NCBI GenBank assembly: GCA_025062325.1
Contig: JANXAL010000022.1
Location: forward strand, 1 to 64,000
DNA: 64,000 nucleotides
Direction: 5' to 3'
DNA from: Roseiflexus sp.
Lineage (GTDB): Bacteria; Chloroflexota; Chloroflexia; Chloroflexales; Roseiflexaceae
The notes under the pieces were generated by a model that worked only from the letters and a program-made list of their open reading frames with translations, did no database searches and was not told the DNA's origin. Each line of letters begins with the position of its first letter. The stretch's first letter is position 1. The position numbers and the translations under genes were made by a program. Shown here in pieces: positions 25,001 through 33,613 of the stretch.

Positions 25001-25815
25001 CACATTTCCAGCAGATCACAAACGAACCGGCGCATCTGGAGATCGAGCGCCTGACCGTCGCCTATGGACGACGACGGGTGCTCGATACTATTTCGTTTCG
25101 CGTGGAGTATGGCGAGCGCGTTGTGCTGGTCGGACCGAACGGCGCGGGGAAGTCGACGCTCTTTAAGGCGCTGGTTGGACTGGTGAAGCCGCAGAGCGGC
25201 ACCATTCGCATTCACGGATTGCCGCCTGGCGCGCACCGCGACTGCGTTGCATACGTACCGCAGCGCGAAGAGGTGGATTGGCGTTTTCCGGTTACCGTCG
25301 CCGATGTGGTCATGATGGGGCGTTTCGGGCGGCTTGGCTGGTTCCGTCGCCCCACCCGCGCTGATCGGATTGCCGTCGAACGTGGAATGGAATTGATGGG
25401 CATTGCCCATCTTGCACATCGCCCAATCGGTGAGTTGTCCGGCGGGCAGCAGCAGCGGGTGTTCCTGGCGCGCGCGCTGGCACAGGAACCGCATATTCTG
25501 CTCCTTGATGAGCCATTCACTGGTGTGGACGCAGCAACGCAGGAAGCGACGCTCAGCGTGCTCGATGCGCTCCGTGATCAACACGTCACGATCATCCTCT
25601 CGACGCACGACCTTGGCCTCGCAGCGGCGCACTTCGAGCGCGTGCTGCTCATCAACCGGCGACTGATTGGCGATGGTCCTCCGGCACGTGCGCTGCGCCG
25701 CGAACTGCTCACCGAGGCGTTCGGAGGGCAGGTGCTAACGTTGCCTGACGGCCTGGTGCTGGTCGATCAGTGCGCTTGCGACCATCCTGAAACAGAAAGT
25801 ATCGCTATCACATGA
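24997..25815 (+). CDS. Zinc/manganese ABC transporter ATP-binding protein (ZnuC-like)
   Basis: A 272-residue ABC ATPase. Walker A GPNGAGKST, signature LSGGQQQR, Walker B ILLLDEP and a switch His in STHD are all present. It powers import of the metal delivered by the upstream lipoprotein. The ATG overlaps the TGA of the previous gene (ATGA at 24997-25000), and its own TGA overlaps the ATG of the permease gene in the same way (25812-25815), so the three are translationally coupled. The C-terminal CDHPE tail is short and unremarkable. Confidence 0.94.
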   Translation: MTHFQQITNEPAHLEIERLTVAYGRRRVLDTISFRVEYGERVVLVGPNGAGKSTLFKALVGLVKPQSGTIRIHGLPPGAHRDCVAYVPQREEVDWRFPVTVADVVMMGRFGRLGWFRRPTRADRIAVERGMELMGIAHLAHRPIGELSGGQQQRVFLARALAQEPHILLLDEPFTGVDAATQEATLSVLDALRDQHVTIILSTHDLGLAAAHFERVLLINRRLIGDGPPARALRRELLTEAFGGQVLTLPDGLVLVDQCACDHPETESIAIT

Positions 25816-26654
25816 GCATCCTCTGGTCATGGATTATTGCGCCGCTCGAATATGGATTCATGCAGCGCGGCGTGCTGGCAGCAGCGCTGGTAGGCATCCT
25901 GTGCGCTATCATTGGATGTTATGTCGTATTGCGTTCGATGGCATTTCTTGGCGATGCGCTGGCGCACGCGGTATTGCCGGGCGTTGCTATCGCCTACCTG
26001 ATGGGAACGAATCTGACGGCCGGCGCGTTGGTCGCCGCTGTCGTCGTGGCGCTGCTAATCGGCGTTTTTTCTCGTCAGGGAGTAATCAAAGAGGATACCG
26101 CCATTGGCATCGTTTTCGCAGCGGCGCTGGCATTGGGAGTGGCACTGATCAGCAGTGTGCGCACCTACGCCGTTGACCTTACCCACATTATGTTCGGCAA
26201 TGTGCTGGGAGTCAGCCCGGCAGACCTCTGGCTGATTGTGGGAATTGGCGCCGCGGTCCTGCTGACCCTCCTGGCATTCTACCGTCAGTTTCTGGTGATT
26301 GCCTTCGATCCGGTGCTGGCAGCGACACAGCGCCTACCGGTCGAGCTGCTGCGGATGCTGCTCTTGCTCCTGATCGCGTTGACGATCGTTGTATCGTTGC
26401 AGACGGTTGGCGTGGGATTAGTAGCGGCTATGCTGGTGACGCCAGGCGCAACGGCATATCTGCTGACCCGGCGCCTGCCTGCAATGATGGCAGTTGCTGC
26501 ACTGATCGGCGCGCTTTCGAGCATTGCCGGACTGTACCTGAGTTATTATGTTAATATTGCGTCCGGCGCTGCAGTAGTGCTGGTTGCCACTGCGACCTTC
26601 ACGGTCGTCTTTCTCGTTGCACCGGGGCGTGGCATACTGTGGCGACAGGGTTAG
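25812..26654 (+). CDS. Zinc/manganese ABC transporter permease (ZnuB-like, ABC-3 family)
   Basis: A 280-residue membrane protein with eight or nine hydrophobic helices. The region LRSMAFLGDALAHAVLPG is the conserved early block of ABC-3 permeases, and GLVAAMLVTPGATAYLLT is the later conserved loop. It forms the channel through which the metal crosses the membrane, paired with the upstream ATPase. The start overlaps the ATPase stop by 4 bases. The 3' end is followed within 7 bp by a dispersed repeat in the minus orientation. Confidence 0.95.
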   Translation: MSILWSWIIAPLEYGFMQRGVLAAALVGILCAIIGCYVVLRSMAFLGDALAHAVLPGVAIAYLMGTNLTAGALVAAVVVALLIGVFSRQGVIKEDTAIGIVFAAALALGVALISSVRTYAVDLTHIMFGNVLGVSPADLWLIVGIGAAVLLTLLAFYRQFLVIAFDPVLAATQRLPVELLRMLLLLLIALTIVVSLQTVGVGLVAAMLVTPGATAYLLTRRLPAMMAVAALIGALSSIAGLYLSYYVNIASGAAVVLVATATFTVVFLVAPGRGILWRQG

Positions 26655-26660
26655 GGGTTA

Positions 26661-26847
26661 GCTCACAGGCGGAGATTTTTCCGGCACGCCCTGCCGTTGG
26701 ATTGCCTGTTTCAGGCAACAGGATACCTCAACCCCCCGCATGCGGAGGGCGAAGAGGGGTAGGAGAAGGGGGCCGGGGGGATGAGGGGAACAAGGGCGTC
26801 GGGATGCGGCAAACCTGCTTCGCACACTAAAAGCCCACACCTGAGAG
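26661..26847 (-). repeat. Dispersed repeat, family A, copy 2
   Basis: Read on the minus strand it runs from CTCTCAGGTGTGGGC through GTGTGCGAAGCAGG, a C-rich tract, its G-rich partner and CCTGAAACAGG to GCCTGTGAG. The plus-strand left end lies 7 bp past the permease stop. Confidence 0.8.
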
Positions 26848-27112
26848 TTAGGAGTTAGGGGTTGGGGAGCACCTTCGACCTGACCCTTCCACCTACAACC
26901 TTCTTACCTGCAACCTTCCCACCTTCTCACTTGTAACCTGCAACTTCCAACCCCTCTTGACTTGCGCCTCTTGCCTCGCACCTCGCGCCGCTCTGCGGTC
27001 AGCGAAGAGGGAAGCGTATCAACGAATGGGAGCGAATGAGCGAATGCGCCTCACGCCTTGCGCCTCGCCTCTCTTGCCTCTTGCCTCGCGCCTCACGCCA
27101 GGTCAGGGCGTG
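26838..27112. repeat. Low-complexity CCTCTTGCCTC-type and TTAGGAGTTAGG-type repeats
   Basis: This 275-bp stretch has no gene. It opens with GTTAGGAGTTAGGGG (repeat type C), then has pyrimidine-rich words built on ACCTTCCCACC and CTCTTGCCTCGC (type B), the module CCGCTCTGCGGTCAGCGAAG, and CATTCG-type words also seen at 39830-40080. A TACAAT at 27114-27119 is a candidate -10 box for pepF. Confidence 0.7.
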
Positions 27113-27172
27113 GTACAATATCCTCCTCTTCCAACTAGTCCTTGTCATATATGCTGTGCAGGAGTTGCAACC

Positions 27173-28987
27173 GTGACCGATACGCAGAAGGTTCCCCGCC
27201 GTGATGAGATTCCCGAACAGTACCGCTGGGATCTCACGACAATATATCCCGACGATGCCGCCTGGGAACGGGACATTGCCGCTATCGAGCAGATGCTTGG
27301 CGATGTGTCTGCACTGCAGGGGCATGTTGCGCGGAGCGCCGACGATCTGCTGAAGGCGTTGCGGCTGCGCGATCAGGTGTCAATGCGCCTCTGGCAGATC
27401 TATGTCTATGCCAATCGACGCTTCGACAGCGATACAACCGACCCGGTCGGTCAGGCGCTCGCCGAACGCGCCGGGACGCTGGCAGCAAAGGTCAGCGCTG
27501 CACTTGCGTTCATCGACCCGGAGATCCTGGCAGCGCCGGAGGATCAGATTCGCGCTTGGCTGAAGGAGCACCCCGATCTGGCAGTCTACGAGTATGCGCT
27601 GGACCAACTGCTGCGGCAGCGCGCCCACGTGCGCTCTGCAGAAATCGAGGCAATCCTGGCGCAGTTCAGCGACATAACCCGCGCGCCAGGCGAGATCTAC
27701 GAGGTGCTGACGAATGCTGACCTGAGCTTTCCAACGATTGAGGACGAGCAAGGACAGCAGGTGCAACTGTCGCACGGACGCTTCCTGCGGTTCCTGCGCA
27801 GCCCGGATCGCCGGGTGCGCCGCGATGCGTTCGTCGGCTACTACAGCGCCTTCCAAGGGATCCGTAATACGCTCGGTGCGTCGCTTGCCGCGCAGGTGCG
27901 TACCCACGTGGTGAATGCACGAATCCGCAATTACGCTTCATCACTGGAGGCTGCGCTGCTCCCGAATGATATTCCCGTCGAGGTATACCACAACCTGATC
28001 GCAACAGTCAGCGCCAATCTGCCTCGTCTCCACCGCTATCTTCGGTTGCGCCGACGGATCATGGGGCTGGATGAACTCCACTTCTACGACCTCTACGCGC
28101 CGCTCGTTCCCGAAGCCGATATTGCGGTTCCTTACGATGAGGCGGAGCGCCTGGTGCGGGCAGCGTTCGAGCCACTTGGCGAGGAGTACGGCGCTGCTGT
28201 CGCAGAAGCATTCCGCAGCCGCTGGATTGACGTGTATGAGAACGTTGGCAAACGTAGCGGGGCGTACAGCGATGGCGCCTATACGACGGCGCCGTTCATG
28301 CTGCTGAACTATCAGGGCCGCCTGAACGATGTGTTTACGCTGGCGCATGAACTTGGTCATGCGATGCACTCGTACTTCACGCGCAAGACGCAGCCGTATA
28401 TCTATGGCGATTACACGATTTTTGTCGCCGAGGTCGCTTCAACGCTGAACGAGGCGCTCCTGACTGATTATCTGTTGAAGACGCATGATGATCCGAAGCT
28501 GCGACGCTACCTGATCGTCGAGCAACTGGAGGATATTCGCACGACGCTGTTCCGCCAGACGATGTTCGCCGAGTTCGAGCTTGACATCCATCGCCGCGCG
28601 GAGGCGGGCGAGCCGTTGACTGCCGAGTTGTTCAGCACGATCTATCGCGATCTCGTGGCGCGCTACCATGGATCGGAAGTGGCGCTCGACGAGCAGATTG
28701 CGCTGGAGTGGGCGCGCATCCCGCATTTCTACTACAACTTCTATGTGTACCAGTACGCAACCGGGCTATCGGCGGCACTAGCGCTGCATAAGCGCATCGT
28801 CAACGAAGGGCGTCCGGCAATTGAACGGTATCTGCGCTTCCTCCGCAGTGGATCGTCGCGTCCGTCTATCGAACTGCTGCGCGACGCCGGAGTTGATATG
28901 CTCTCATCACTGCCGATCCAGGCAGCCATGGATCATTTCGATGCGTTGCTCGATGAACTTGACAGAGTGGAAGGCTCACAAGTGTAG
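27173..28987 (+). CDS. pepF: Oligoendopeptidase F (M3 metallopeptidase)
   Basis: A 604-residue zinc peptidase that cleaves short peptides in the cytoplasm. The active site is LAHELGHAMHSY, with the HELGH zinc motif and a downstream Glu in EVASTLNEALL. The helical N-terminal half and C-terminal YNFYVYQYATGLSAALAL match the M3B family. The GTG at 27173 is chosen because GCAGGAG is 8 nt upstream and the protein begins as homologues do; longer versions would add repeat-derived sequence. The final codons and TAG stop lie inside a family A repeat: the element's terminal CTCACAAGTGTAG supplies the stop. Confidence 0.94.
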   Translation: MTDTQKVPRRDEIPEQYRWDLTTIYPDDAAWERDIAAIEQMLGDVSALQGHVARSADDLLKALRLRDQVSMRLWQIYVYANRRFDSDTTDPVGQALAERAGTLAAKVSAALAFIDPEILAAPEDQIRAWLKEHPDLAVYEYALDQLLRQRAHVRSAEIEAILAQFSDITRAPGEIYEVLTNADLSFPTIEDEQGQQVQLSHGRFLRFLRSPDRRVRRDAFVGYYSAFQGIRNTLGASLAAQVRTHVVNARIRNYASSLEAALLPNDIPVEVYHNLIATVSANLPRLHRYLRLRRRIMGLDELHFYDLYAPLVPEADIAVPYDEAERLVRAAFEPLGEEYGAAVAEAFRSRWIDVYENVGKRSGAYSDGAYTTAPFMLLNYQGRLNDVFTLAHELGHAMHSYFTRKTQPYIYGDYTIFVAEVASTLNEALLTDYLLKTHDDPKLRRYLIVEQLEDIRTTLFRQTMFAEFELDIHRRAEAGEPLTAELFSTIYRDLVARYHGSEVALDEQIALEWARIPHFYYNFYVYQYATGLSAALALHKRIVNEGRPAIERYLRFLRSGSSRPSIELLRDAGVDMLSSLPIQAAMDHFDALLDELDRVEGSQV

Positions 28988-29077
28988 ATTCTTCGGCAAG
29001 CCCTTACGTTGCATTACCCGTTTCAGGCAACAGGACGTCCCAACCCCTCCTCTCCCACTGTGGGAGAAGGGGGCAGC
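28975..29077 (-). repeat. Dispersed repeat, family A, partial copy overlapping pepF
   Basis: The minus-strand right end only: CTCACAAGTGTAGA, a TTCGGCAAGCCC block and CCGTTTCAGGCAACAGG. It is joined at about 29077 to a plus-oriented copy. Confidence 0.75.
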
Positions 29078-29253
29078 TCTCGAGTGTAGGCTTTGTGGCG
29101 TGCGAAGCGAATTTGCCGCGTCCTGACGCCCTTTTGCCCCTCATCCCCCCTACCCCCTTCTCCCACGAGGGGAGAAGGGGGAGTTTACGCATCCTAACGC
29201 TCAAAACGGGCGACGCAACGGAAGGGCTTGCCCAAAAAATCTACACCTGTGAG
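29077..29253 (+). repeat. Dispersed repeat, family A, copy 3
   Basis: A well-preserved copy with an internal perfect stem: CCCCCTTCTCCC (29153-29164), loop ACGAG and GGGAGAAGGGGG (29170-29181). It runs from GAGTGTAGGCTTTG to CTACACCTGTGAGG. Confidence 0.85.
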
Positions 29254-29810
29254 GAAGGGGGCAGGGGGATGAGGGGAGCAAAGGCATTGGGATGCGCAAC
29301 CTCCCCCTACTCCCCCCAACCCTCCGCATGCGGGGGGCGAAGAGGGGTGGGAGAAGGGGACAGGGGTGATGGGGAAAGACAGGCGTTGGGACGCCGAAAA
29401 CGCCCCTTGCACCTGAGAAACTCTACCCTTGAGAGCAAGGAGGATGAGGGGAGCAATGGCGTTGGGACATAGCAAACGTCGATTGCTCCCTAAAACTCTC
29501 CACTTGTGAGGGGGAGGTAGAGAGGCTTGATGTCTGAGACCGGCAAGAAAGCAACGTAGGGACTCACTGGAAACATCTGCCTTTATGGGATCCTCCCGTC
29601 CCTTTCTCCCGTAAGGGAAAAAGAGGGAAGGGGGGATAAAAGCGCCGGAGCGCCTAAGCCAGTCGCCAGACCCGCTGCCGCACATGTGCAGCGGAGAGGA
29701 CAGACGCACGGCGGAGACCTCAACGGTCAGATCAGCAAATCGCACAGGTTTGCCCGCCGTCCCCAAACCTCAACAGGCTAGCGGCGGCGGGGCAACTCCC
29801 TGGAGCGAGA
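29254..29810. repeat. Degenerate family A copies and G-rich tracts
   Basis: No gene is seen in this stretch. It contains G-rich words (ATGAGGGGAGCAA), a C-rich word with TCCGCATGCGGGG, ACACTTGTGAGG-like ends near 29508, and AACGCCCCTTGC. These look like several broken, overlapping copies. Bases 29560-29810 are weaker and may be unrelated spacer. Confidence 0.6.
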
Positions 29811-30167
29811 TCATTCACTGGCACATCCTCCAACCACGGATTGCGTATCGGAGGAGGCGCCGTCGACGCGACGCCGAAAGCGGTTGGTGCCGGGGATTGG
29901 CTCCATCACAACGCGCGGACGCGGCACGAACAGAATATCGAGAGCTTCACGAACTGTAAGCTGATCGTGTGCCAGCGCATATATTCTGGCGATCCGCAGC
30001 GCAGTCCGCTTGCTAGTGCGTCCTACCCGTAGAATCCGCATATAAGTGGCGTAGGGCAAACCAGTGAGTCGGCAGAACTCACCCGGTGTTGGCGCAATAG
30101 CGGCAATACGTTCCGCAAAGTCAGAACGCGGCGCATAGGTCTGTGCGAGTTCGTATGGGTGCGGCAT
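29811..30167 (-). CDS. Small helix-turn-helix DNA-binding protein
   Basis: A 118-residue protein. Residues about 27-75 form an HTH: PTPGEFCRLTGLPYATYMRI for the first helices, then RTSKRTALRIARIYAL. It resembles XRE-type recognition modules, though the match is weak. The C-terminal 35 residues are basic, then Ser/Asp/Val-rich, and probably unstructured. The ATG at 30167 is chosen because an upstream part of the frame reads over the response-regulator gene. It follows that regulator by about 50 bp in the same direction, so the two may be co-transcribed. It would bind DNA or a partner protein; its target is unknown. Confidence 0.65.
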   Translation of the reverse strand: MPHPYELAQTYAPRSDFAERIAAIAPTPGEFCRLTGLPYATYMRILRVGRTSKRTALRIARIYALAHDQLTVREALDILFVPRPRVVMEPIPGTNRFRRRVDGASSDTQSVVGGCASE

Positions 30168-30213
30168 AGTTCCCACGCGCTCTCTATTACAAGAATGGGA
30201 CGGTATAGTATGG

Positions 30214-30894
30214 TTACGCAACGAACTTGTAGCCAAGGTTGCGCACCGTGATAATGTGGCGCGGCGACTCGCCATCGGGTTCAATCTTGGCGCGCAGCCG
30301 ACGAATGTAAACGGCAACCAGATTACTTTCGCCTTCGTAGTCGTATCCCCAGACCTTGCTGAGAATCTGGCTTGGACTTAGCACTCGCCCTGCATTCTGC
30401 ATCAGATAGTAGAGCAGGCGAAATTCAATTGGAGTGAGCACCACGCTGCGACCATCGTCGAACAGTACGGTATGCTCGATAGGGTCAAGCGTCAGCGGTC
30501 CCTGCGAAATCCGAGTGACCGGATTGACTATCTCGCTGTTGCGCCGCCGCAGCACTGCTTCGACCCGCGCCAGCAGTTCGGCCGGTTCGAAGGGTTTCAC
30601 CAGGTAATCGTCACCGCCGATCTGCAGCCCGGTTACGCGATCCTGCAACTGACCGCTACCGGTGACGAAAATAATCGGAACGTCTGATATCCGCCGAATC
30701 TGGCGACAGATATCGAAGCCGCTCATCTTTGGCATGCGCACATCGAGCAACACGAGATCGGGGGAGCGCTGTTCGATAGCTTGCAGTACGCTGGCTGCAT
30801 CGTAAGCTTTGATAACTTTGTACCCCGCATCTTCAAGCAGAAAAGACGTTAGTTTGACGCTGGCCAAATCATCGTCGGCGACTAGGATCTCCAT
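30214..30894 (-). CDS. OmpR/PhoB-family response regulator
   Basis: A 226-residue two-domain regulator. The receiver domain (1-115) has acidic pocket residues Asp7 and Asp8, phosphoacceptor Asp51 (LLDVRMP) and Lys100 (VKPF). A winged-helix DNA-binding domain (about 130-226) ends with RLRAKIEPDGESPRHI and NLGYKFVA, as in PhoB. Phosphorylation by a partner kinase would drive it onto promoter DNA. No sensor kinase gene is adjacent, so it is an orphan here. A strong AAGGAG is 6 nt upstream of the ATG. An inverted repeat (30941-30967) sits in the divergent promoter region, a possible site for the protein itself. Confidence 0.93.
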   Translation of the reverse strand: MEILVADDDLASVKLTSFLLEDAGYKVIKAYDAASVLQAIEQRSPDLVLLDVRMPKMSGFDICRQIRRISDVPIIFVTGSGQLQDRVTGLQIGGDDYLVKPFEPAELLARVEAVLRRRNSEIVNPVTRISQGPLTLDPIEHTVLFDDGRSVVLTPIEFRLLYYLMQNAGRVLSPSQILSKVWGYDYEGESNLVAVYIRRLRAKIEPDGESPRHIITVRNLGYKFVA

Positions 30895-30940
30895 CGGCTT
30901 CTCCTTAGCGGTACAACAACGGTCTCACTCAAGAGATAAT

Positions 30941-30967
30941 CGCCGTATCGGATTTCAGTATACGGCG
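30941..30967. promoter_or_regulatory. Inverted repeat in the divergent regulator/LOG promoter region
   Basis: CGCCGTAT (30941-30948) and ATACGGCG (30960-30967) are perfect 8-bp arms around an 11-bp spacer, close to one helical turn. A TATACT-like -10 box for the minus-strand regulator overlaps the right arm. Confidence 0.5.
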
Positions 30968-31020
30968 GTTCATTACCAAAACATTACAGAGTCGTCGGCT
31001 ACATTCACGGGAGCACAACG

Positions 31021-31830
31021 ATGCATGATGCACCCAGAGAAAGCGTAGGGCGCAACCGGCGCCGGACTGAGGACGAGCGACTGCTGGCTCGTCCTTGCGC
31101 CAACACTGATTTTCTGAGCACTGATACTTGGCGAGTGTTGCGCATTATGGGAGAATTGGTCGATGGCTTCGAGGCGCTGGCAGATGTCGGTCCGGCAGTG
31201 ACGATCTTCGGCTCAGCGCGGGTCAGCGCCGATGATCCGCTCTATCAGGCTGCGGTCGATGTAGCGCGGGCGCTTGGTGAAGCGGGGTTCGCGATTATTA
31301 CCGGCGGCGGACCGGGCATTATGGAAGCAGGGAACCGCGGCGCACGCGAAGCCGGCGCGCGGTCGATCGGTCTCAATATCGAGCTTCCTTTCGAGCAGCA
31401 CCTCAACCCGTATGTCGATACGTCGGTGACGTTCCGCTACTTTTTCGTGCGGAAAATGATGCTGGTCAAATATGCACAGGCGTTCGTCATCTTTCCTGGC
31501 GGCTTTGGGACGCTTGATGAACTGTTTGAGGCGCTGACCTTAGTGCAAACCGGGAAGGTGCGCAACTTCCCAATCATCCTGTTCGGCAGCGCTTACTGGA
31601 GCGGCTTGCTGACGTGGCTGCGCGAGACGGTGTTGCCAGCGCGTAAAATCGCCGCCGCCGATATCGATCTGCTGATCATTAGCGATTCGGTCGAGGAGGT
31701 GCGTGACCTGATAGTACGTTCGACGTACGATGTGCAGTGGCGCGCCGGAACCGAAGCCGCAGCCCAGGAAGTCACCCGCCGCGTGCTGGGACGGCGATCC
31801 GAACAGGGTGAGCATGGCAGCGATAGTTGA
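31021..31830 (+). CDS. LOG-family protein (TIGR00730-type nucleoside phosphoribohydrolase)
   Basis: A 269-residue Rossmann-fold protein of the LOG family, which contains 5'-monophosphate phosphoribohydrolases, some making cytokinins in plants. Signature motifs are GGGPGIME (95-102) and PGGFGTLDE (159-167). The preceding 45 residues are basic and may be a linker. The reaction cannot be fixed here; bacterial LOGs also degrade damaged or toxic nucleotides. The ATG at 31021 has GGGAG 7 nt upstream. It is divergent from the response-regulator gene and convergent with the gene at 31864, with a 33-bp gap. Confidence 0.9.
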   Translation: MHDAPRESVGRNRRRTEDERLLARPCANTDFLSTDTWRVLRIMGELVDGFEALADVGPAVTIFGSARVSADDPLYQAAVDVARALGEAGFAIITGGGPGIMEAGNRGAREAGARSIGLNIELPFEQHLNPYVDTSVTFRYFFVRKMMLVKYAQAFVIFPGGFGTLDELFEALTLVQTGKVRNFPIILFGSAYWSGLLTWLRETVLPARKIAAADIDLLIISDSVEEVRDLIVRSTYDVQWRAGTEAAAQEVTRRVLGRRSEQGEHGSDS

Positions 31831-31863
31831 AGGCTGGATAGCGCCGTCACCTTCGCCTCTGAC

Positions 31864-32580
31864 TCAGGCCAGCGCCAGGTGAACGCCCAAACGCGCGTAG
31901 ATCGCCTGCACCAGCGGCCAGGCATTCGCCGCGATCACTAGGCGGTCACCGATGGTGTCGACTGCCAGACTGCGCAGCAGACTGCGGTGCGGCGGCGGCA
32001 GCGGCTGCGCCGGAAGAAGAATGCGATCCCCATCGCGTTGCGCCGTCAGGTTTGGCGTCATCGCCTGCGCATACCCGCGGAGCAACGCCTCAGTCTCATC
32101 GATGGTACGCAGCGTTGCGCCAGCCGCTACCAGGGCGTAGCGCGGCACGCCACGTCCTTGCCGCCGCCGGATCACCTGCCCTTGACGCACCACACACCCG
32201 ACGACGCCATCGCGCATCTCTTCAGGGAGCGGAACCCAGTCAAGACGCTGCGGGTCGAAGACGCTCCAGCGCTCAGCGTGGGGCAGCGGATGCCAGGAAG
32301 CATCCCCCATCGGAAACGGTGGCGGCAGCGAGGGAAGTGCGCGAATGCGATCCTCGAGGGTGCGCACACGGAATCCGCGCTTGCGCAATCGCGCTAGCAA
32401 TCCCTCACGCCGCCAGGAGCGCAGCGTGAATAGCCGACCTTCCAGATCGCCTTCGCGTTTGAGCAGCGTATTAGCGCGCGAATCGCGCACCACGAATCGA
32501 CCCGGCGCGAATTCATCGATGTCGTAGGGTTTCTCCCTGGATTTCATACTACGCACGAAGGCGCTCTTATTCGCCTTCAT
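31864..32580 (-). CDS. Hypothetical cytoplasmic protein
   Basis: A 238-residue basic protein with no recognisable family. The N-terminal half is Arg-rich (LRSWRREGLLARLRKRGF) and could contact nucleic acid; the middle has a Pro-rich stretch (PSLPPPFPMGD); the C-terminus is mixed. No signal peptide or membrane helix is seen. The start at 32580 overlaps the upstream gene's end by 14 bases; an ATG at 32547 is equally possible since neither has a clear ribosome site. The overlap suggests co-expression with the rubrerythrin/DinB fusion gene. Confidence 0.65.
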   Translation of the reverse strand: MKANKSAFVRSMKSREKPYDIDEFAPGRFVVRDSRANTLLKREGDLEGRLFTLRSWRREGLLARLRKRGFRVRTLEDRIRALPSLPPPFPMGDASWHPLPHAERWSVFDPQRLDWVPLPEEMRDGVVGCVVRQGQVIRRRQGRGVPRYALVAAGATLRTIDETEALLRGYAQAMTPNLTAQRDGDRILLPAQPLPPPHRSLLRSLAVDTIGDRLVIAANAWPLVQAIYARLGVHLALA

Positions 32581-33613
32581 TCGAACCGGTTACAACAATA
32601 TTGGCAACGGTCGTCGCACCGGAGTGACGATCCGCCGCAATCAGATCGTGACGAATCTGCGCCATTTCAACGAGATGCGCTCGCTCGTGCGAGATGAGCC
32701 AGTTCGCCTGGTGCAGCAGGTTGACGAGGCCATACACCTCGTGATACCCTTCACGATGCCACGCAGCGCTGGTCAACCCGCGCAACAGGTTCAACGTCTG
32801 CGTGCGTGTCGTATGGTAGGCATCGAGCACGGCGTCAATTGGTTGATCACGGTACACTGCTGCAGATTCGAGTGTCGGCGGATGCGCAGGCGGCAGCGTT
32901 GGTCGATTGGTTTCAAGGAGCAACCAGGCGCGCTGACGAAAGATCGCATCCATATCGGCCAGATGACCGATCAGTTCCTTCAGCGAGGGAGTGGCGTCGT
33001 TCAGACGACGTGAGAGCAGATCGTCGTCGAGACCTGCCACAAGGGTGCGCAGCGCATCCTCCGTCTGTTCCAGAAACGCCATGATCGCGTGCGGTCCGAG
33101 CGTCCCCATCGCTTCAATAGCGCGGAACGCTTTGTGGGCTTCAGGAACCGTGCGGCAACGTCGACAGGCGCCTTCCAGTTTACCTTCACAGATCTCGCCG
33201 CACGTCGTGCAGACAAACAGATCACCAAGCTCACTGGCGCGCAGATCGCGTCCCTCGCTTATGGCGCGCTGCGCTCGCGCCAGCAATTCTCGTGCAAATG
33301 GCGTTACGCCGGTGATCCGATCAGCGCTGATATCGCCGATAACGGCGCCGGAAAATGCAGCGGCGACATTCTCTCCCGTTGAACGTACCCAGCCTAGGCG
33401 GCGGAATGCATCCCCGGCGCGCGCCAGCCGCGCTGCGCTCAGCGCATCGAACAAGCGCGCAATATTGAAGCGATGCTCCCGACGCGCCTGCTCCGCCCAT
33501 AGATGATATGCAACGTGCCCCATGCTTCCCAGGGCGAACATCTGACGCGCTTCGTGATCCGGGTTGGTCATATGGTAACGAACTAGGTTGTGCATTAGTC
33601 GTCTAACATGCAT
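32567..33613 (-). CDS. Rubrerythrin-like / rubredoxin-like / DinB fusion protein
   Basis: A 348-residue protein with three parts. Residues about 15-125 form a helical bundle like rubrerythrin, but the Glu-x-x-His iron-ligand pattern is largely missing. A rubredoxin-like zinc or iron ribbon uses Cys135, Cys138, Cys150 and Cys153. Residues about 170-330 form a DinB-like four-helix bundle with a His triad (His217 in GHLAD, His309 and His313 in SHERAHLVEM) that binds a metal; DinB proteins often act as thiol-dependent metalloenzymes. The arrangement is unusual. An alternative start is Met15 (33571), since no strong ribosome site marks the first Met. Function is not assigned. Confidence 0.8.
   Translation of the reverse strand: MHVRRLMHNLVRYHMTNPDHEARQMFALGSMGHVAYHLWAEQARREHRFNIARLFDALSAARLARAGDAFRRLGWVRSTGENVAAAFSGAVIGDISADRITGVTPFARELLARAQRAISEGRDLRASELGDLFVCTTCGEICEGKLEGACRRCRTVPEAHKAFRAIEAMGTLGPHAIMAFLEQTEDALRTLVAGLDDDLLSRRLNDATPSLKELIGHLADMDAIFRQRAWLLLETNRPTLPPAHPPTLESAAVYRDQPIDAVLDAYHTTRTQTLNLLRGLTSAAWHREGYHEVYGLVNLLHQANWLISHERAHLVEMAQIRHDLIAADRHSGATTVANIVVTGSNEGE

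Noticed and set aside
28975-29560. A CRISPR-like array
   Set aside because: Repeats are too long and irregular, of mixed orientation, with no uniform spacers, and no cas gene is present.
28988-29810. Open frames in the repeat-rich stretch (such as those starting at 29095 and 29766)
   Set aside because: They follow the repeat sequence, have no ribosome site, and similar frames arise in every copy of the element.
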